A stretch of 20,131 nucleotides of DNA. It comes from Deltaproteobacteria bacterium. Its GTDB lineage: Bacteria; Desulfobacterota; DSM-4660; Desulfatiglandales; HGW-15. Shown in pieces: positions 1 through 7,586 of this stretch (position 1 is its first letter; each line of letters begins with the position of its first letter). The notes beneath the pieces are model-generated. The model saw only the letters and a program-made list of their open reading frames with translations, was not told the DNA's origin and ran no database searches. The stretch spans positions 1-20,131 of the forward strand of contig JAFGDF010000197.1 of NCBI GenBank assembly GCA_016932235.1. Reading direction: 5' to 3'. The position numbers were made by a program, and so were the translations under genes.

Positions 1-345
1 AAAGCCATACCCGGTGAACGCCCGCCTCTAATCTCGGGCATGTTCTGCCGGGTGGAGCTGCATGGCCCGGCGCGGACAGGAAGCATTGTTTTACCCCGGT
101 CCGCAATCCAAAACAGCGATGTATTCATTATTGACCATGAAACCCGGCTCCGGAAAAAACATGTAGTTGTGGATTTTACTCAGGCGGAATTTGCCGTGAT
201 CAAATCCGGCCTGTCGGGAGGAGAAATGGTTGTCGTATCTGATGCATCCCCGGCCATCATAGGCATGAAAATCCTGCCGGAGATTGATGATGGTCTTCAG
301 GAGCGTATAACGGCATTGAGTCAGGTTGAGAGGGCAAAACAATGA
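1..345 (+). CDS. RND efflux membrane-fusion (periplasmic adaptor) protein, C-terminal part
   Basis: The frame is open from base 1, so this is the last 114 codons of a gene that begins outside the window. The visible part reads as the end of an HlyD/AcrA-type adaptor: a beta-rich segment with a PRSAIQ-type strand motif, then the conserved GLSGGEMVVVSD turn found near the end of the membrane-proximal domain, and a short polar tail. In the family this protein bridges the inner-membrane RND permease and an outer-membrane TolC-like channel in the periplasm. The stop codon overlaps the start of the permease gene by ATGA, so the two are probably translationally coupled. The N-terminal lipid or membrane anchor and the hairpin domain are not visible. 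The assignment rests on the C-terminal motifs plus the neighbour. Confidence 0.8.
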   Translation, partial: KAIPGERPPLISGMFCRVELHGPARTGSIVLPRSAIQNSDVFIIDHETRLRKKHVVVDFTQAEFAVIKSGLSGGEMVVVSDASPAIIGMKILPEIDDGLQERITALSQVERAKQ

Positions 346-3300
346 TCCGCTTTTTTGCAAGGCATCCCACTGCAGCCAATCTGTTGATGATTGTATTTCT
401 GGTTGCAGGCGTCCTGACCATTCCCCATATTCTCCGGGAAAGCCAGCCCGATTTTGCTCCCGGTGAAGTGGAAATCCGCGTCCCATATCCCGGCTCCGCC
501 GCGCGGGAGGTTGAAGAGGTGGTCTGCCGGCGGGTAGAGGATGCCGTTGACAGGATCAATTTTGTGAAAGAAATCCGTTCCGACGCCCGGGAGGGCATGG
601 CTTTGATTATCATCGAAATGACCGAAGATGGTGATATGCCCACATTTCTAAGCGATATCAGGACCGAAGTCGATGCCATCGATGATTTTCCGGTGGAGGT
701 TGAAGAACCCATAGTATCGGAATTCGGCCGGACCGATTCGGTCATGGCTCTGCTTGTCTCAGGCCCTGTGAGCCTCCCGGACCTGAAGGCCTACGCACAA
801 GATCTTAAAGACCGGATGCAGGAGGCAGGCATCTCACTGATAAAAATCGAGGGTTTTTCCGATCACCAACTGCGGGTATCCTTGTCTGATTCAGCGCTGC
901 GCCGCTTTGGTCTCAGCGCTGTTACTGTGGCGGAGCGCATCGCGGCGCAAAGCAGGGACATCCCCCTGGGAACCATAAAAACCAGCGAAAGGGATATCCT
1001 GCTCCGCTTCATAGATCAGCGCCGCACGCCCGAGTCCCTGGAAAACCTGGTTATTCTGGCCGGCGATGATGGCGGAGAGATTCGCCTTGGCGACATCGCC
1101 TGGGTTGAGGATGTCTTTAAACTCGATGAAGACAAGATCATGAAGGACGGGAAACGTAATGCGCTCCTGAAAATTGAAAAAACAAAAAAACAGGACGCTA
1201 TCCAGGTGGGCCGGGTGATTGAATCCTTTGTGGAAGACGAGCGCGCGCGTCATCCTCAGATGGAACTGACCATTATCCAGGACCAGACAGGCATCCTCGT
1301 GGACCGTCTCAATATGCTTACTAAAAACGGCATCCAAGGGCTGTTTCTGGTTTTTGTCACTATGTGGCTGTTTTTCAATATTCGAATCTCCTTTTGGGTA
1401 TCCATGAGCTTGCCGGTCTCTTTTATGGGCGCATTTATTCTCCTCCCTCATCTGGATCTCAGCATCAACATGTTCACCATGATAGGGTTGATGATGGCAC
1501 TCGGCCTGCTTATGGATGATTCCATCGTGATTGCTGAAAACATCATGGCCCACAGGCGAAGAGGTAAATCACCTGCTGCCGCGGCAATAGACGGCGCCAG
1601 AGAAGTGGCCACGGGTGTCATATCCTCCTTTCTCACGACACTCTGTATCCTGGGGCCTCTGGTCTTTATCGAGGGTCAAATGGGAAAGATTTTGAGGGTA
1701 GTTCCCATGATGTTAATACTGGTACTGGCCGTGAGCCTGATCGAAGCCTTCTGGATTCTTCCCGCACACCTCAACCACACCATGCGCAAGCTTAACCCTA
1801 ACGTAAAAAACCGTTTCAGGCACCGCTTTGATTCTTTTTTTGACTGGGTGAGAGACTGTCTTTTGGGAGGGACTGTTGAGGTGCTGCTGAGATGGCGCTA
1901 CCTTTTTCTGGCTTCGGTAATCGCAATATTTGTCTTTTCACTGGGGATGGTGGCTTCCGGAAAAATCAAATTTCAGGCTTTTCCCGAACTGGAGGGGGAT
2001 GTTGTGATGGCCAGGCTGCTGATGCCCCAGGGGACGCCCCTTTCACGCACCGAAGCAGTGGCTGAACATATTGAGGCGGCCCTTGAACGGACCAACCGGA
2101 AGTTCAAAGAATATCAGCCCGGCAACCTGGACCTCGTCAGAAATGTCTATACCCAGTACAATTTAAATACGGAGGCCTTTGAAAATGGTCCCCATGTGGC
2201 CACTATCACCGTAGACCTGCTGACCGCGGAAAAGAGGTGGGGTACCATTGAATCTTATCTGGCTGACTGGCGCAAAGAAATCGGCAATCCGCCGGATGTG
2301 CTCAGCCTGACCCTGAGCGAGCCGGGCCACGGGCCGGGTGGCCGTCCCATCGAAGTGCGTCTCAGAGGAAAAGAACTGGATGAAATGAAAAAGGCCGTGA
2401 CTGACTTAAAAGACTGGTTTAGCCAATTCGAAGGCGTGGTGAATCTGGCGGATGATCTCAGGCCGGGCAAACCTGAACTGAGGATAAGGATGAAGGAAGG
2501 GGCATATGGTATGGGGATCAATGCCGCTGATATCGCCCGCCAGTTGAGGGCCTCCTTCCAGGGGCTTGAAGCCTATGAATTTCAGTCGGGTCCGGAGTCC
2601 TATGGAGTAGAGGTCCGTTTGGCCGGCATGGATCGAGACAGCCTCCAGCACCTTGAAGATTTTAATCTGGCTCTCCTCAACGGAAACCAGGTTCCATTAA
2701 GGGTGGTGGCCACCTGGGAAGTTGAAAGGAGATGGGCGCGAATTGCCCGTTTCAACGGCATGCGGGCCGTTACCCTGCGCGGAGATGTGGATGGCCGTCT
2801 GATCAACGCCAATGAATTAATGAAGTTTTTCACCAAAACCTATCTCAACAAATTTAATGAGGCCTATCCGGACCTGCAACTTGCGATCGCCGGTTCTCTC
2901 GAAGAGAGCGACACAACAATGAAATCCATGTTCAGCGCCATGGCTATCGGGTTTATCGGGATATTTGTTCTGCTAAGCTTTCAGTTCAAAACCTATACTG
3001 AGCCATTCATCGTGATGCTGTCTATCCCCTTCTCCCTGATTGGCGTGATCTGGGGGCATAAGCTCATGGGCGTACATATCAGTATGCCGAGCCTGCTTGG
3101 GTTTATTGCGTTGGGAGGAGTGGTCGTGAATGATGCCATCCTGCTGGTGATTTTCCTGAAAAATGCCAGGAAAGAAGGCCTGTCCATTGAGGAAGCTGCC
3201 TCACGGGCAAGCAGGGCCCGTTTCCAGGCGGTCCTGTTGACATCGTCCACCACCATTGCTGGTCTGCTGCCGCTGATGTTTGAAAAGAGTCTTCAGGCCC

Positions 3301-3461
3301 AGATGCTGATTCCCCTAGCCATCAGCACATCATTCGGACTGATGGCGAGCTCGGTTCTGGTGTTATTGGTAATCCCCTGCATGTATTTGATCCTTGGGGA
3401 TTTAAAAATGGCGGAAAAAATCGGAGCGGGATCAGAGGCAGATCCTGTTAAGGACCTTTAA
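342..3461 (+). CDS. RND efflux permease, AcrB/MexB-like (HAE family)
   Basis: A 1039-residue inner-membrane proton/substrate antiporter of the resistance-nodulation-division superfamily, full length for the family. The typical two-fold layout is visible: a first membrane helix near residues 11-30, a large periplasmic loop, a helix bundle near 330-475, a further helix near 518-540, a second periplasmic loop, and a last bundle from about 865. The fourth helix carries the proton-relay acidic pair in GLLMDDSIVIAEN (D392, D393). The later bundle has the GGVVVNDAILLV segment matching the AcrB TM10 region. It probably forms a tripartite pump with the adaptor encoded just upstream. The substrate cannot be read from sequence; N-terminal motifs (YPGSAAREVEE) resemble multidrug rather than CzcA metal pumps. 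No outer-membrane channel gene is in the window. Confidence 0.93.
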   Translation: MIRFFARHPTAANLLMIVFLVAGVLTIPHILRESQPDFAPGEVEIRVPYPGSAAREVEEVVCRRVEDAVDRINFVKEIRSDAREGMALIIIEMTEDGDMPTFLSDIRTEVDAIDDFPVEVEEPIVSEFGRTDSVMALLVSGPVSLPDLKAYAQDLKDRMQEAGISLIKIEGFSDHQLRVSLSDSALRRFGLSAVTVAERIAAQSRDIPLGTIKTSERDILLRFIDQRRTPESLENLVILAGDDGGEIRLGDIAWVEDVFKLDEDKIMKDGKRNALLKIEKTKKQDAIQVGRVIESFVEDERARHPQMELTIIQDQTGILVDRLNMLTKNGIQGLFLVFVTMWLFFNIRISFWVSMSLPVSFMGAFILLPHLDLSINMFTMIGLMMALGLLMDDSIVIAENIMAHRRRGKSPAAAAIDGAREVATGVISSFLTTLCILGPLVFIEGQMGKILRVVPMMLILVLAVSLIEAFWILPAHLNHTMRKLNPNVKNRFRHRFDSFFDWVRDCLLGGTVEVLLRWRYLFLASVIAIFVFSLGMVASGKIKFQAFPELEGDVVMARLLMPQGTPLSRTEAVAEHIEAALERTNRKFKEYQPGNLDLVRNVYTQYNLNTEAFENGPHVATITVDLLTAEKRWGTIESYLADWRKEIGNPPDVLSLTLSEPGHGPGGRPIEVRLRGKELDEMKKAVTDLKDWFSQFEGVVNLADDLRPGKPELRIRMKEGAYGMGINAADIARQLRASFQGLEAYEFQSGPESYGVEVRLAGMDRDSLQHLEDFNLALLNGNQVPLRVVATWEVERRWARIARFNGMRAVTLRGDVDGRLINANELMKFFTKTYLNKFNEAYPDLQLAIAGSLEESDTTMKSMFSAMAIGFIGIFVLLSFQFKTYTEPFIVMLSIPFSLIGVIWGHKLMGVHISMPSLLGFIALGGVVVNDAILLVIFLKNARKEGLSIEEAASRASRARFQAVLLTSSTTIAGLLPLMFEKSLQAQMLIPLAISTSFGLMASSVLVLLVIPCMYLILGDLKMAEKIGAGSEADPVKDL

Positions 3462-3483
3462 ATTTCTATCTCTATACACCTTG

Positions 3484-3526
3484 TTTGCGCTGGAGCAAAG
3501 ACAAAAATAACACTATAAACGATAAT
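3484..3526 (+). promoter_or_regulatory. Candidate CRP/FNR-family operator and promoter of the NO/O2 defence operon
   Basis: The 72-bp gap after the pump gene contains TTTGC-N6-GCAAA (3484-3499), an exact 5-6-5 palindrome with the architecture of CRP/FNR-family sites. Two AT-rich -10 candidates follow: TATAAA at 3514-3519 and GATAAT at 3521-3526. If the palindrome acted at the classical -41.5 position, GATAAT would be correctly placed. HcpR, a CRP/FNR-family regulator, is known to control hcp in many anaerobes, so it is a natural candidate. The regulator identity is inference. Confidence 0.45.
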
Positions 3527-3533
3527 ATGCGCA

Positions 3534-3743
3534 ATGAGTCTAGATTCGAAAATAACCGTCAGCGAATTGATAACAAATCATCCATCCGTGATGGACGTTT
3601 TCATTAAGCGAAAAATGCTCTGTGTCGGGTGTCCGGCCGAAAGTTTCCATACGCTGGAGGACATCGCCCGCATATACGGTATCGCATTGAGACAATTAAT
3701 CAAAGAGCTGAAAGATGCCATCGTGGCCGGAGATAAACCATGA
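3534..3743 (+). CDS. DUF1858 / hybrid-cluster-associated redox disulfide protein
   Basis: A 69-residue cytoplasmic protein matching the small DUF1858 (ScdA N-terminal-like) domain. The family pattern is clear: an ITVSELITNHPSVMDVF opening, then a CxxC pair (C30, C33) in MLCVGCP, and the H-T-LEDIA segment after it. Family members are often encoded beside hybrid cluster proteins and are thought to bind or shuttle redox or metal groups; exact biochemistry is not established. It is the first gene of a run continuing into the flavodiiron and hybrid cluster genes, which supports a role in nitrosative or oxidative stress. There is no strong Shine-Dalgarno before this ATG, and the candidate -10 box lies only 8 bases upstream, so a very short leader or leaderless message is possible. 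Confidence 0.85.
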   Translation: MSLDSKITVSELITNHPSVMDVFIKRKMLCVGCPAESFHTLEDIARIYGIALRQLIKELKDAIVAGDKP

Positions 3744-3877
3744 GCGGACTGTGTCGTGTCCATCAGGAAAGGGATCTCTTCCGAAAAAGCGCCGGATATC
3801 TGTTTTCAAAGGGTATCAATCATGACCCGGCGGCGGGTTTTAAGCCAAAACATCCTATTTACAAAGGAGACACTCTT

Positions 3878-5056
3878 ATGAACAAAAGAAAGATCAAAGA
3901 AAAAATTTCATGGTTGGGGGCCGTTGACTGGGACAGGCGCCTTTTTGATTCACTTATTCCCCTTCCGGACGGGACGACCTATAACGCCTATCTGGTTGAA
4001 GGGAGCGAGAAGACCGTTCTGCTGGATACGGTCGATCCGCCTATGGCCGATGAATTGATGGCGCAACTGAGCGGGGTGAACAAAATCGACTTTATAGTCT
4101 CTCATCATGCAGAGCAGGACCATTCCGGGTCTATCCCCCAAGTTCTGGACAGGTTCCCGGAAGCAAAGGTCGTCGTGACGCCAAAAGCCAAAGGGATGCT
4201 CACAGACCTCCTGAACATCCCTGAAAACGCCTTTGTCACCGTTGAAGACGGCGAAAAGCTATCCCTTGGAGACAAGACTCTTAAGTTCATCCACACTCCA
4301 TGGGTACACTGGCCGGAAACCATGGTGACATATCTTGAAGAGGATAATATTCTCTTCAGTTGCGATTTTTTTGGTTCACACATCGCGACTGGTGATCTTT
4401 TCGTGGCCGACCAGGGACGTGTGTACGAAGCCGCCAAACGATACTTCGCAGAAATCATGATGCCCTTTCACAATATGATCGAAAAGAATATCGAGAAACT
4501 CAAAGGGTATGACATTCAAATAATTGCCCCGAGCCATGGCCAGATCTACGACCGGCCGGCCTGGATCATGGAAGCCTACCTGGATTGGGTGAAAGGTTCT
4601 CCCCACAACCTGGTTGTCTTACCTTTCGTGTCCATGCACGGCAGCACCCGGCAGATGGTTGATCACCTGGTATCCTGTCTGGTCGAATACGGGGTACGCG
4701 TCGAACTGTTCAACCTGGCCGTCACCGATATCGGAAAACTCGCCATGTCGCTTGTCGACGCGGCGACGGTTGTTGTTGGAGTGCCGACAGTTCTGGCCGG
4801 TCCTCATCCCCTGGCCGCTTACGCAACATTTCTGGCCAACGCGCTGCGCCCCAAGGCAAGGTTTCTTTCCATTATCGGATCTTACGGGTGGGGTGGAAAG
4901 ACCGTGGAAACACTTGCGGGAATGATTCCCAATTTGAAAGTAGAAGTGCTGGATCCTGTTCTGTGCAAGGGGGTTCCCTCGGAGACAGATCTTAAAGCGC
5001 TGGATCATCTGGCCGCTGTAATTTCGAAAAAACACAAGGAGAACGGCTTTAGATAG
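3878..5056 (+). CDS. Flavodiiron protein (FprA / Roo-like NO and O2 reductase)
   Basis: A 392-residue soluble enzyme reducing O2 to water and/or NO to N2O. The N-terminal metallo-beta-lactamase-like domain has every diiron ligand in family spacing: H77, E79, D81 and H82 (HAEQDH), H144 (WVHWPE), D163 (SCDFFGSH) and H220 (PSHGQ). The C-terminal flavodoxin domain begins near residue 245 with an FMN phosphate loop (SMHGSTRQM, 252-260). It ends without a rubredoxin or NADH-oxidoreductase extension, so electrons must come from a separate carrier. I chose the ATG at 3878 because AAAGGAG stands 8 bases before it and the canonical N-terminus starts there. An in-frame ATG at 3740 would add 46 unconserved residues, though it overlaps the upstream stop (ATGA) and cannot be fully excluded. 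Confidence 0.94.
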   Translation: MNKRKIKEKISWLGAVDWDRRLFDSLIPLPDGTTYNAYLVEGSEKTVLLDTVDPPMADELMAQLSGVNKIDFIVSHHAEQDHSGSIPQVLDRFPEAKVVVTPKAKGMLTDLLNIPENAFVTVEDGEKLSLGDKTLKFIHTPWVHWPETMVTYLEEDNILFSCDFFGSHIATGDLFVADQGRVYEAAKRYFAEIMMPFHNMIEKNIEKLKGYDIQIIAPSHGQIYDRPAWIMEAYLDWVKGSPHNLVVLPFVSMHGSTRQMVDHLVSCLVEYGVRVELFNLAVTDIGKLAMSLVDAATVVVGVPTVLAGPHPLAAYATFLANALRPKARFLSIIGSYGWGGKTVETLAGMIPNLKVEVLDPVLCKGVPSETDLKALDHLAAVISKKHKENGFR

Positions 5057-5105
5057 AATGTGGATAAGACGAATGACAACAATGTAAAAGCAAAGGAGAA
5101 AGATC

Positions 5106-6752
5106 ATGTTTTGTTTTCAATGTCAGGAAACGGCAAAGAACCAGGGCTGCACCGTAAAAGGCATGTGCGGAAAGCCCGAGGAGACCGCGGATCTTCAGGA
5201 TCTGCTTATTTACGTGTGTAAGGGCATAGCGGTTTACGGGGAAAAATTGAAGGAAAAAGGCACGGTGGACAAAAGCGCCGGCCGCTTCATATGTGAAGCA
5301 CTTTTCGCCACGATTACCAATGTGGCCTGGGACGATGACAGGATTATTGATTGGATTAAGCAGGCCCTCAAGGTCCGGGACGCGGTCAAAGAAAAGATCG
5401 GCGCCGATATATCCGGCGCGCTGCCGGACTGCGCCACATGGGCTTCGGATGACAGGGAGGAGATCATTTCCATGGCCAAGTCCGATGAGGTCCGTATAAC
5501 GGCCGCGCAAAACGAGGATGTGCGATCCCTGAGAGAGATGTTGATCATCGGTTGCAAGGGTATTGCCGCCTACGCCGATCATGCGGCGATTCTCGGCCAT
5601 GAAAAGGATGGCATCTATGCCTTTCTCATGGAGGCCCTGGCATCCACCACCAGGGAGCTTTCGACGGATGAGATGATCGCCATGGTCATGAAGGCCGGAG
5701 AAACCGCAGTAAATACCATGGCTTTGCTGGACGAGGCCAATACCCAGACCTATGGCAACCCGGAGATAACGGAAGTCAATATCGGAGTCGGCAGCAACCC
5801 CGGGATCCTGATATCAGGGCACGACCTGAAAGACATGGAGGAACTGCTCAAACAGACCGAAGGAACAGGCGTGGATGTTTACACCCACGGCGAGATGCTC
5901 CCCGCTAATTATTACCCCGCATTCAAGAAGTACGGTCATTTCGTGGGTAACTACGGCGGATCGTGGTGGCACCAGAACAAGGAATTCGAATCCTTCAACG
6001 GTCCTATTATTCTAACCACTAATTGTCTTATTCCTATAAAAAAGGAAAACACCTATCTGGAAAGATTGTTTACCACCGGAGTCGTCAACTACCCGGGAGC
6101 CAGGCATATAGCGGACAGGCCGGATGGCGGAACAAAGGATTTCTCCGCGGTAGTGGAGATGGCAAAAAGATGCGCGCCGCCGCAGGAGATCGAGTCCGGC
6201 AAGATCGTGGGAGGTTTCGCTCATAATCAGGTCATGGCCCTTGCAGATAAGGTTATCGACGCCGTAAAGTCGGGAGCCATCAAGCGCTTTGTTGTCATGG
6301 CCGGCTGTGATGGAAGGCAGAAGGCGCGTTCCTATTTTACCGAAGTGGCCGAGAATCTTCCAAAAGACACGGTGATCCTGACGGCCGGCTGCGCCAAATA
6401 CCGCTACAACAAGCTCGACCTGGGCGATATCGGCGGTATTCCACGTGTTCTGGATGCCGGGCAGTGCAATGATTGCTATTCCCTGGCCGTGATCGCGCTT
6501 AAACTCAAGGAGGCCTTCGGGTTGAATGACATCAATGAATTGCCTGTTTCCTACGACATCGCCTGGTATGAACAAAAGGCCGTGGCCGTGCTGCTGGCCC
6601 TGTTATACCTGGGTGTAAAAGGCATTCGCCTCGGGCCAACGCTGCCGGGCTTCCTCTCGCCCAATGTTGCCAGTGTCCTGGTGGAAAAATTCGATATCAA
6701 GCCCATTGGAACAGTACAGGAAGACATCGCGGCAATGATGGCGGGCAAATAA
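5106..6752 (+). CDS. hcp: Hydroxylamine reductase / hybrid cluster protein (class I)
   Basis: A 548-residue iron-sulfur enzyme. The N-terminal cluster motif is C3-x2-C6-x8-C15-x5-C21, the arrangement of class I proteins from strict anaerobes. All hybrid-cluster ligands are present with a constant offset of five from the Desulfovibrio vulgaris numbering: H239, E263, C307, C401 (the persulfide cysteine), C429, C454, E489 and K491. The family reduces hydroxylamine in vitro; current evidence points to nitric oxide reduction or S-nitrosylation as its role in cells. A good ribosome site (AAAGGAGA) lies just before the ATG, 49 bases after the flavodiiron gene. Together with that gene and the DUF1858 gene it forms a coherent NO-defence unit. 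No missing residue or truncation is seen. Confidence 0.97.
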   Translation: MFCFQCQETAKNQGCTVKGMCGKPEETADLQDLLIYVCKGIAVYGEKLKEKGTVDKSAGRFICEALFATITNVAWDDDRIIDWIKQALKVRDAVKEKIGADISGALPDCATWASDDREEIISMAKSDEVRITAAQNEDVRSLREMLIIGCKGIAAYADHAAILGHEKDGIYAFLMEALASTTRELSTDEMIAMVMKAGETAVNTMALLDEANTQTYGNPEITEVNIGVGSNPGILISGHDLKDMEELLKQTEGTGVDVYTHGEMLPANYYPAFKKYGHFVGNYGGSWWHQNKEFESFNGPIILTTNCLIPIKKENTYLERLFTTGVVNYPGARHIADRPDGGTKDFSAVVEMAKRCAPPQEIESGKIVGGFAHNQVMALADKVIDAVKSGAIKRFVVMAGCDGRQKARSYFTEVAENLPKDTVILTAGCAKYRYNKLDLGDIGGIPRVLDAGQCNDCYSLAVIALKLKEAFGLNDINELPVSYDIAWYEQKAVAVLLALLYLGVKGIRLGPTLPGFLSPNVASVLVEKFDIKPIGTVQEDIAAMMAGK

Positions 6753-6831
6753 TTCCTGAAAAAGCGGAGCGGGCGAGTTCCCGTAGATTGCCGCGGGATT
6801 GACGGGCGTATCAAAATAATGTGGAGGAACA

Positions 6832-6893
6832 ATGGATAAAGCAGAGCTTATAAAGAACATCCCCTTTTCGGAACCCCATGTGATTGCGGACCC
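6832..6893 (+). pseudogene. Out-of-frame N-terminal piece of the cupin gene
   Basis: An ATG at 6832 preceded by GTGGAGG starts a frame reading MDKAELIKNIPFSEPHVIAD, the usual N-terminus of small cupins of this type. At the CCC of 6891-6893 the frame leaves the cupin: removing one C would continue directly as LVNYEKG, the sequence read in the next frame. As given, the frame runs on out of register and stops near 6980. This is either a real frameshift or a one-base sequencing or assembly error. Confidence 0.75.
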
Positions 6894-7186
6894 TGGTGAA
6901 TTACGAGAAGGGAAGGGTTGTGAGCCGCACCTTTGCCCAGAACGATGCCTTAAGCCTGACCCTCTTTGCCTTTGATCAAGGGGAAGGACTGAGCACCCAT
7001 GCCGCGCCGGGAGATGCGATGGTTCATGTTTTAGACGGCGAGGTTGAGCTCACCATCGGAGGTAAAAATGTAATTGCCTGCACAGGAGAGATTGTCGTGA
7101 TGCCGGCGGACATTCCTCATTCAGTAAATGCCGTAAAACCCTTCAAGATGTTGCTTACAGTGGTAAAGAAGCCAAAGGGCACATGA
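6884..7186 (+). CDS. Small cupin-domain protein (5' end frameshifted)
   Basis: The open part encodes about 100 residues of a single-domain cupin beta-barrel. Both cupin motifs are visible: STHAAPGDAMVHVLDGEVELTIGG (motif 1, with a metal-ligand type His) and VMPADIPHSVNA (motif 2). The open frame can begin only at a TTG at 6884 with no ribosome site, while the natural start is clearly the ATG at 6832 in another frame (see the separate fragment entry). The intact protein would be about 117 residues. It lies 79 bases after hcp in the same direction and is probably the last gene of that operon. The substrate is unknown; such cupins are common beside redox genes in anaerobes. If the shift is real, the protein is lost or shortened. 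Confidence 0.8.
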   Translation: MRTLVNYEKGRVVSRTFAQNDALSLTLFAFDQGEGLSTHAAPGDAMVHVLDGEVELTIGGKNVIACTGEIVVMPADIPHSVNAVKPFKMLLTVVKKPKGT

Positions 7187-7189
7187 TTT

Positions 7190-7216
7190 TCAGCAGGCTG
7201 TCGGCCAAAGTCCGAC
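7190..7216. repeat. Truncated end of the MITE family
   Basis: Just after the cupin stop, 7194-7216 matches the first 23 of 29 bases of the MITE terminus seen at 18653-18681 (including GTCGG-CCAAAGT-CCGAC) with one difference. The outer six bases that would close the palindrome are missing, so this is a relic rather than a complete element. Confidence 0.65.
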
Positions 7217-7229
7217 GCGTTAAAAAATC

Positions 7230-7259
7230 TTGTGTTTATCAGGCGGTATCGAATATAAT
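7230..7259 (+). promoter_or_regulatory. Candidate sigma-70 promoter upstream of the pabA leader
   Basis: TTGTGT (7230-7235) and a perfect TATAAT (7254-7259) are separated by 18 bases. Transcription would begin near 7266 and run through a weak hairpin (ATTGC at 7261-7265 with GCAAT at 7277-7281) and the strong hairpin at 7343-7376 before reaching pabA. No other good promoter was found for the pab genes. This is assigned by motif only. Confidence 0.4.
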
Positions 7260-7342
7260 AATTGCCGAAAAAATTCGCAATTTCTTGAATAAAGTTGTTA
7301 TAAATTCGGTGTCCGTTTAGATTGAGGAGTTATGAAACAGGC

Positions 7343-7380
7343 AAAAGCCACCCAGACTCTATGATGGGTGGCTTTTGTGT
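7343..7380 (+). terminator. Strong hairpin terminator upstream of pabA
   Basis: AAAAGCCACCC (7343-7353) pairs perfectly with GGGTGGCTTTT (7366-7376) around a 12-base loop, followed by GTGTTTT. It could end transcription from the hcp operon or from the 7230 promoter. In the latter case it would make a leader RNA of about 115 bases, that is, an attenuator or small RNA. A ten-codon reading frame starting at 7332 with a stop inside the loop is also present. Confidence 0.75.
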
Positions 7381-7401
7381 TTTAAGGGGGTTATATTTTG
7401 G

Positions 7402-7586
7402 CTATCAGTTTGTCGGACTTTGCCCGACAAACTGATGTAAAGATTTTAAAAATGATTTTAATTTAAGAAGTTAAATTTTTTCATTGGCCAATTGCAATGA
7501 ATAAGATCGGATATGAATATCGCCAAAACAAAGTCAAATTTTAATCTTACTAGGAGACTGCCGGATAAAATCCGGCAGTCTCCTAG
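7402..7586 (-). mobile_element. MITE copy A, inserted at the pabA start
   Basis: A 177-bp core (7406-7582) is flanked by CTAT (7402-7405) and CTAG (7583-7586). Each terminus is a 29-bp palindrome: 7406-7434 with loop ACTTTGC, and 7554-7582 with loop TAAAA; the latter, with the flanking CTAG, makes a 16-bp perfect stem. The loops match each other only as inverted repeats, which shows true terminal inversion. The interior is homologous, in reverse complement, to the copy at 18500-18685: for example, GCAATGAATAAGAT at 7494-7507 and AATATCGCCAAAA at 7516-7528 recur at 18580-18593 and 18559-18571. It encodes no transposase. The right boundary falls one base before the CTT CTG GTA codons that open the conserved PabA sequence. 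Confidence 0.85.

Noticed and set aside
3740..3877. 46-codon N-terminal extension of the flavodiiron protein from the ATG at 3740
   Set aside because: The family N-terminus and a strong ribosome site both point to 3878; the extra residues match nothing recognised.
7332..7364. Ten-codon leader peptide before pabA
   Set aside because: The spacing from GAGGAG to the ATG is only two bases and there is no run of regulatory codons (Trp, Phe, Tyr), so it is not listed as a gene.
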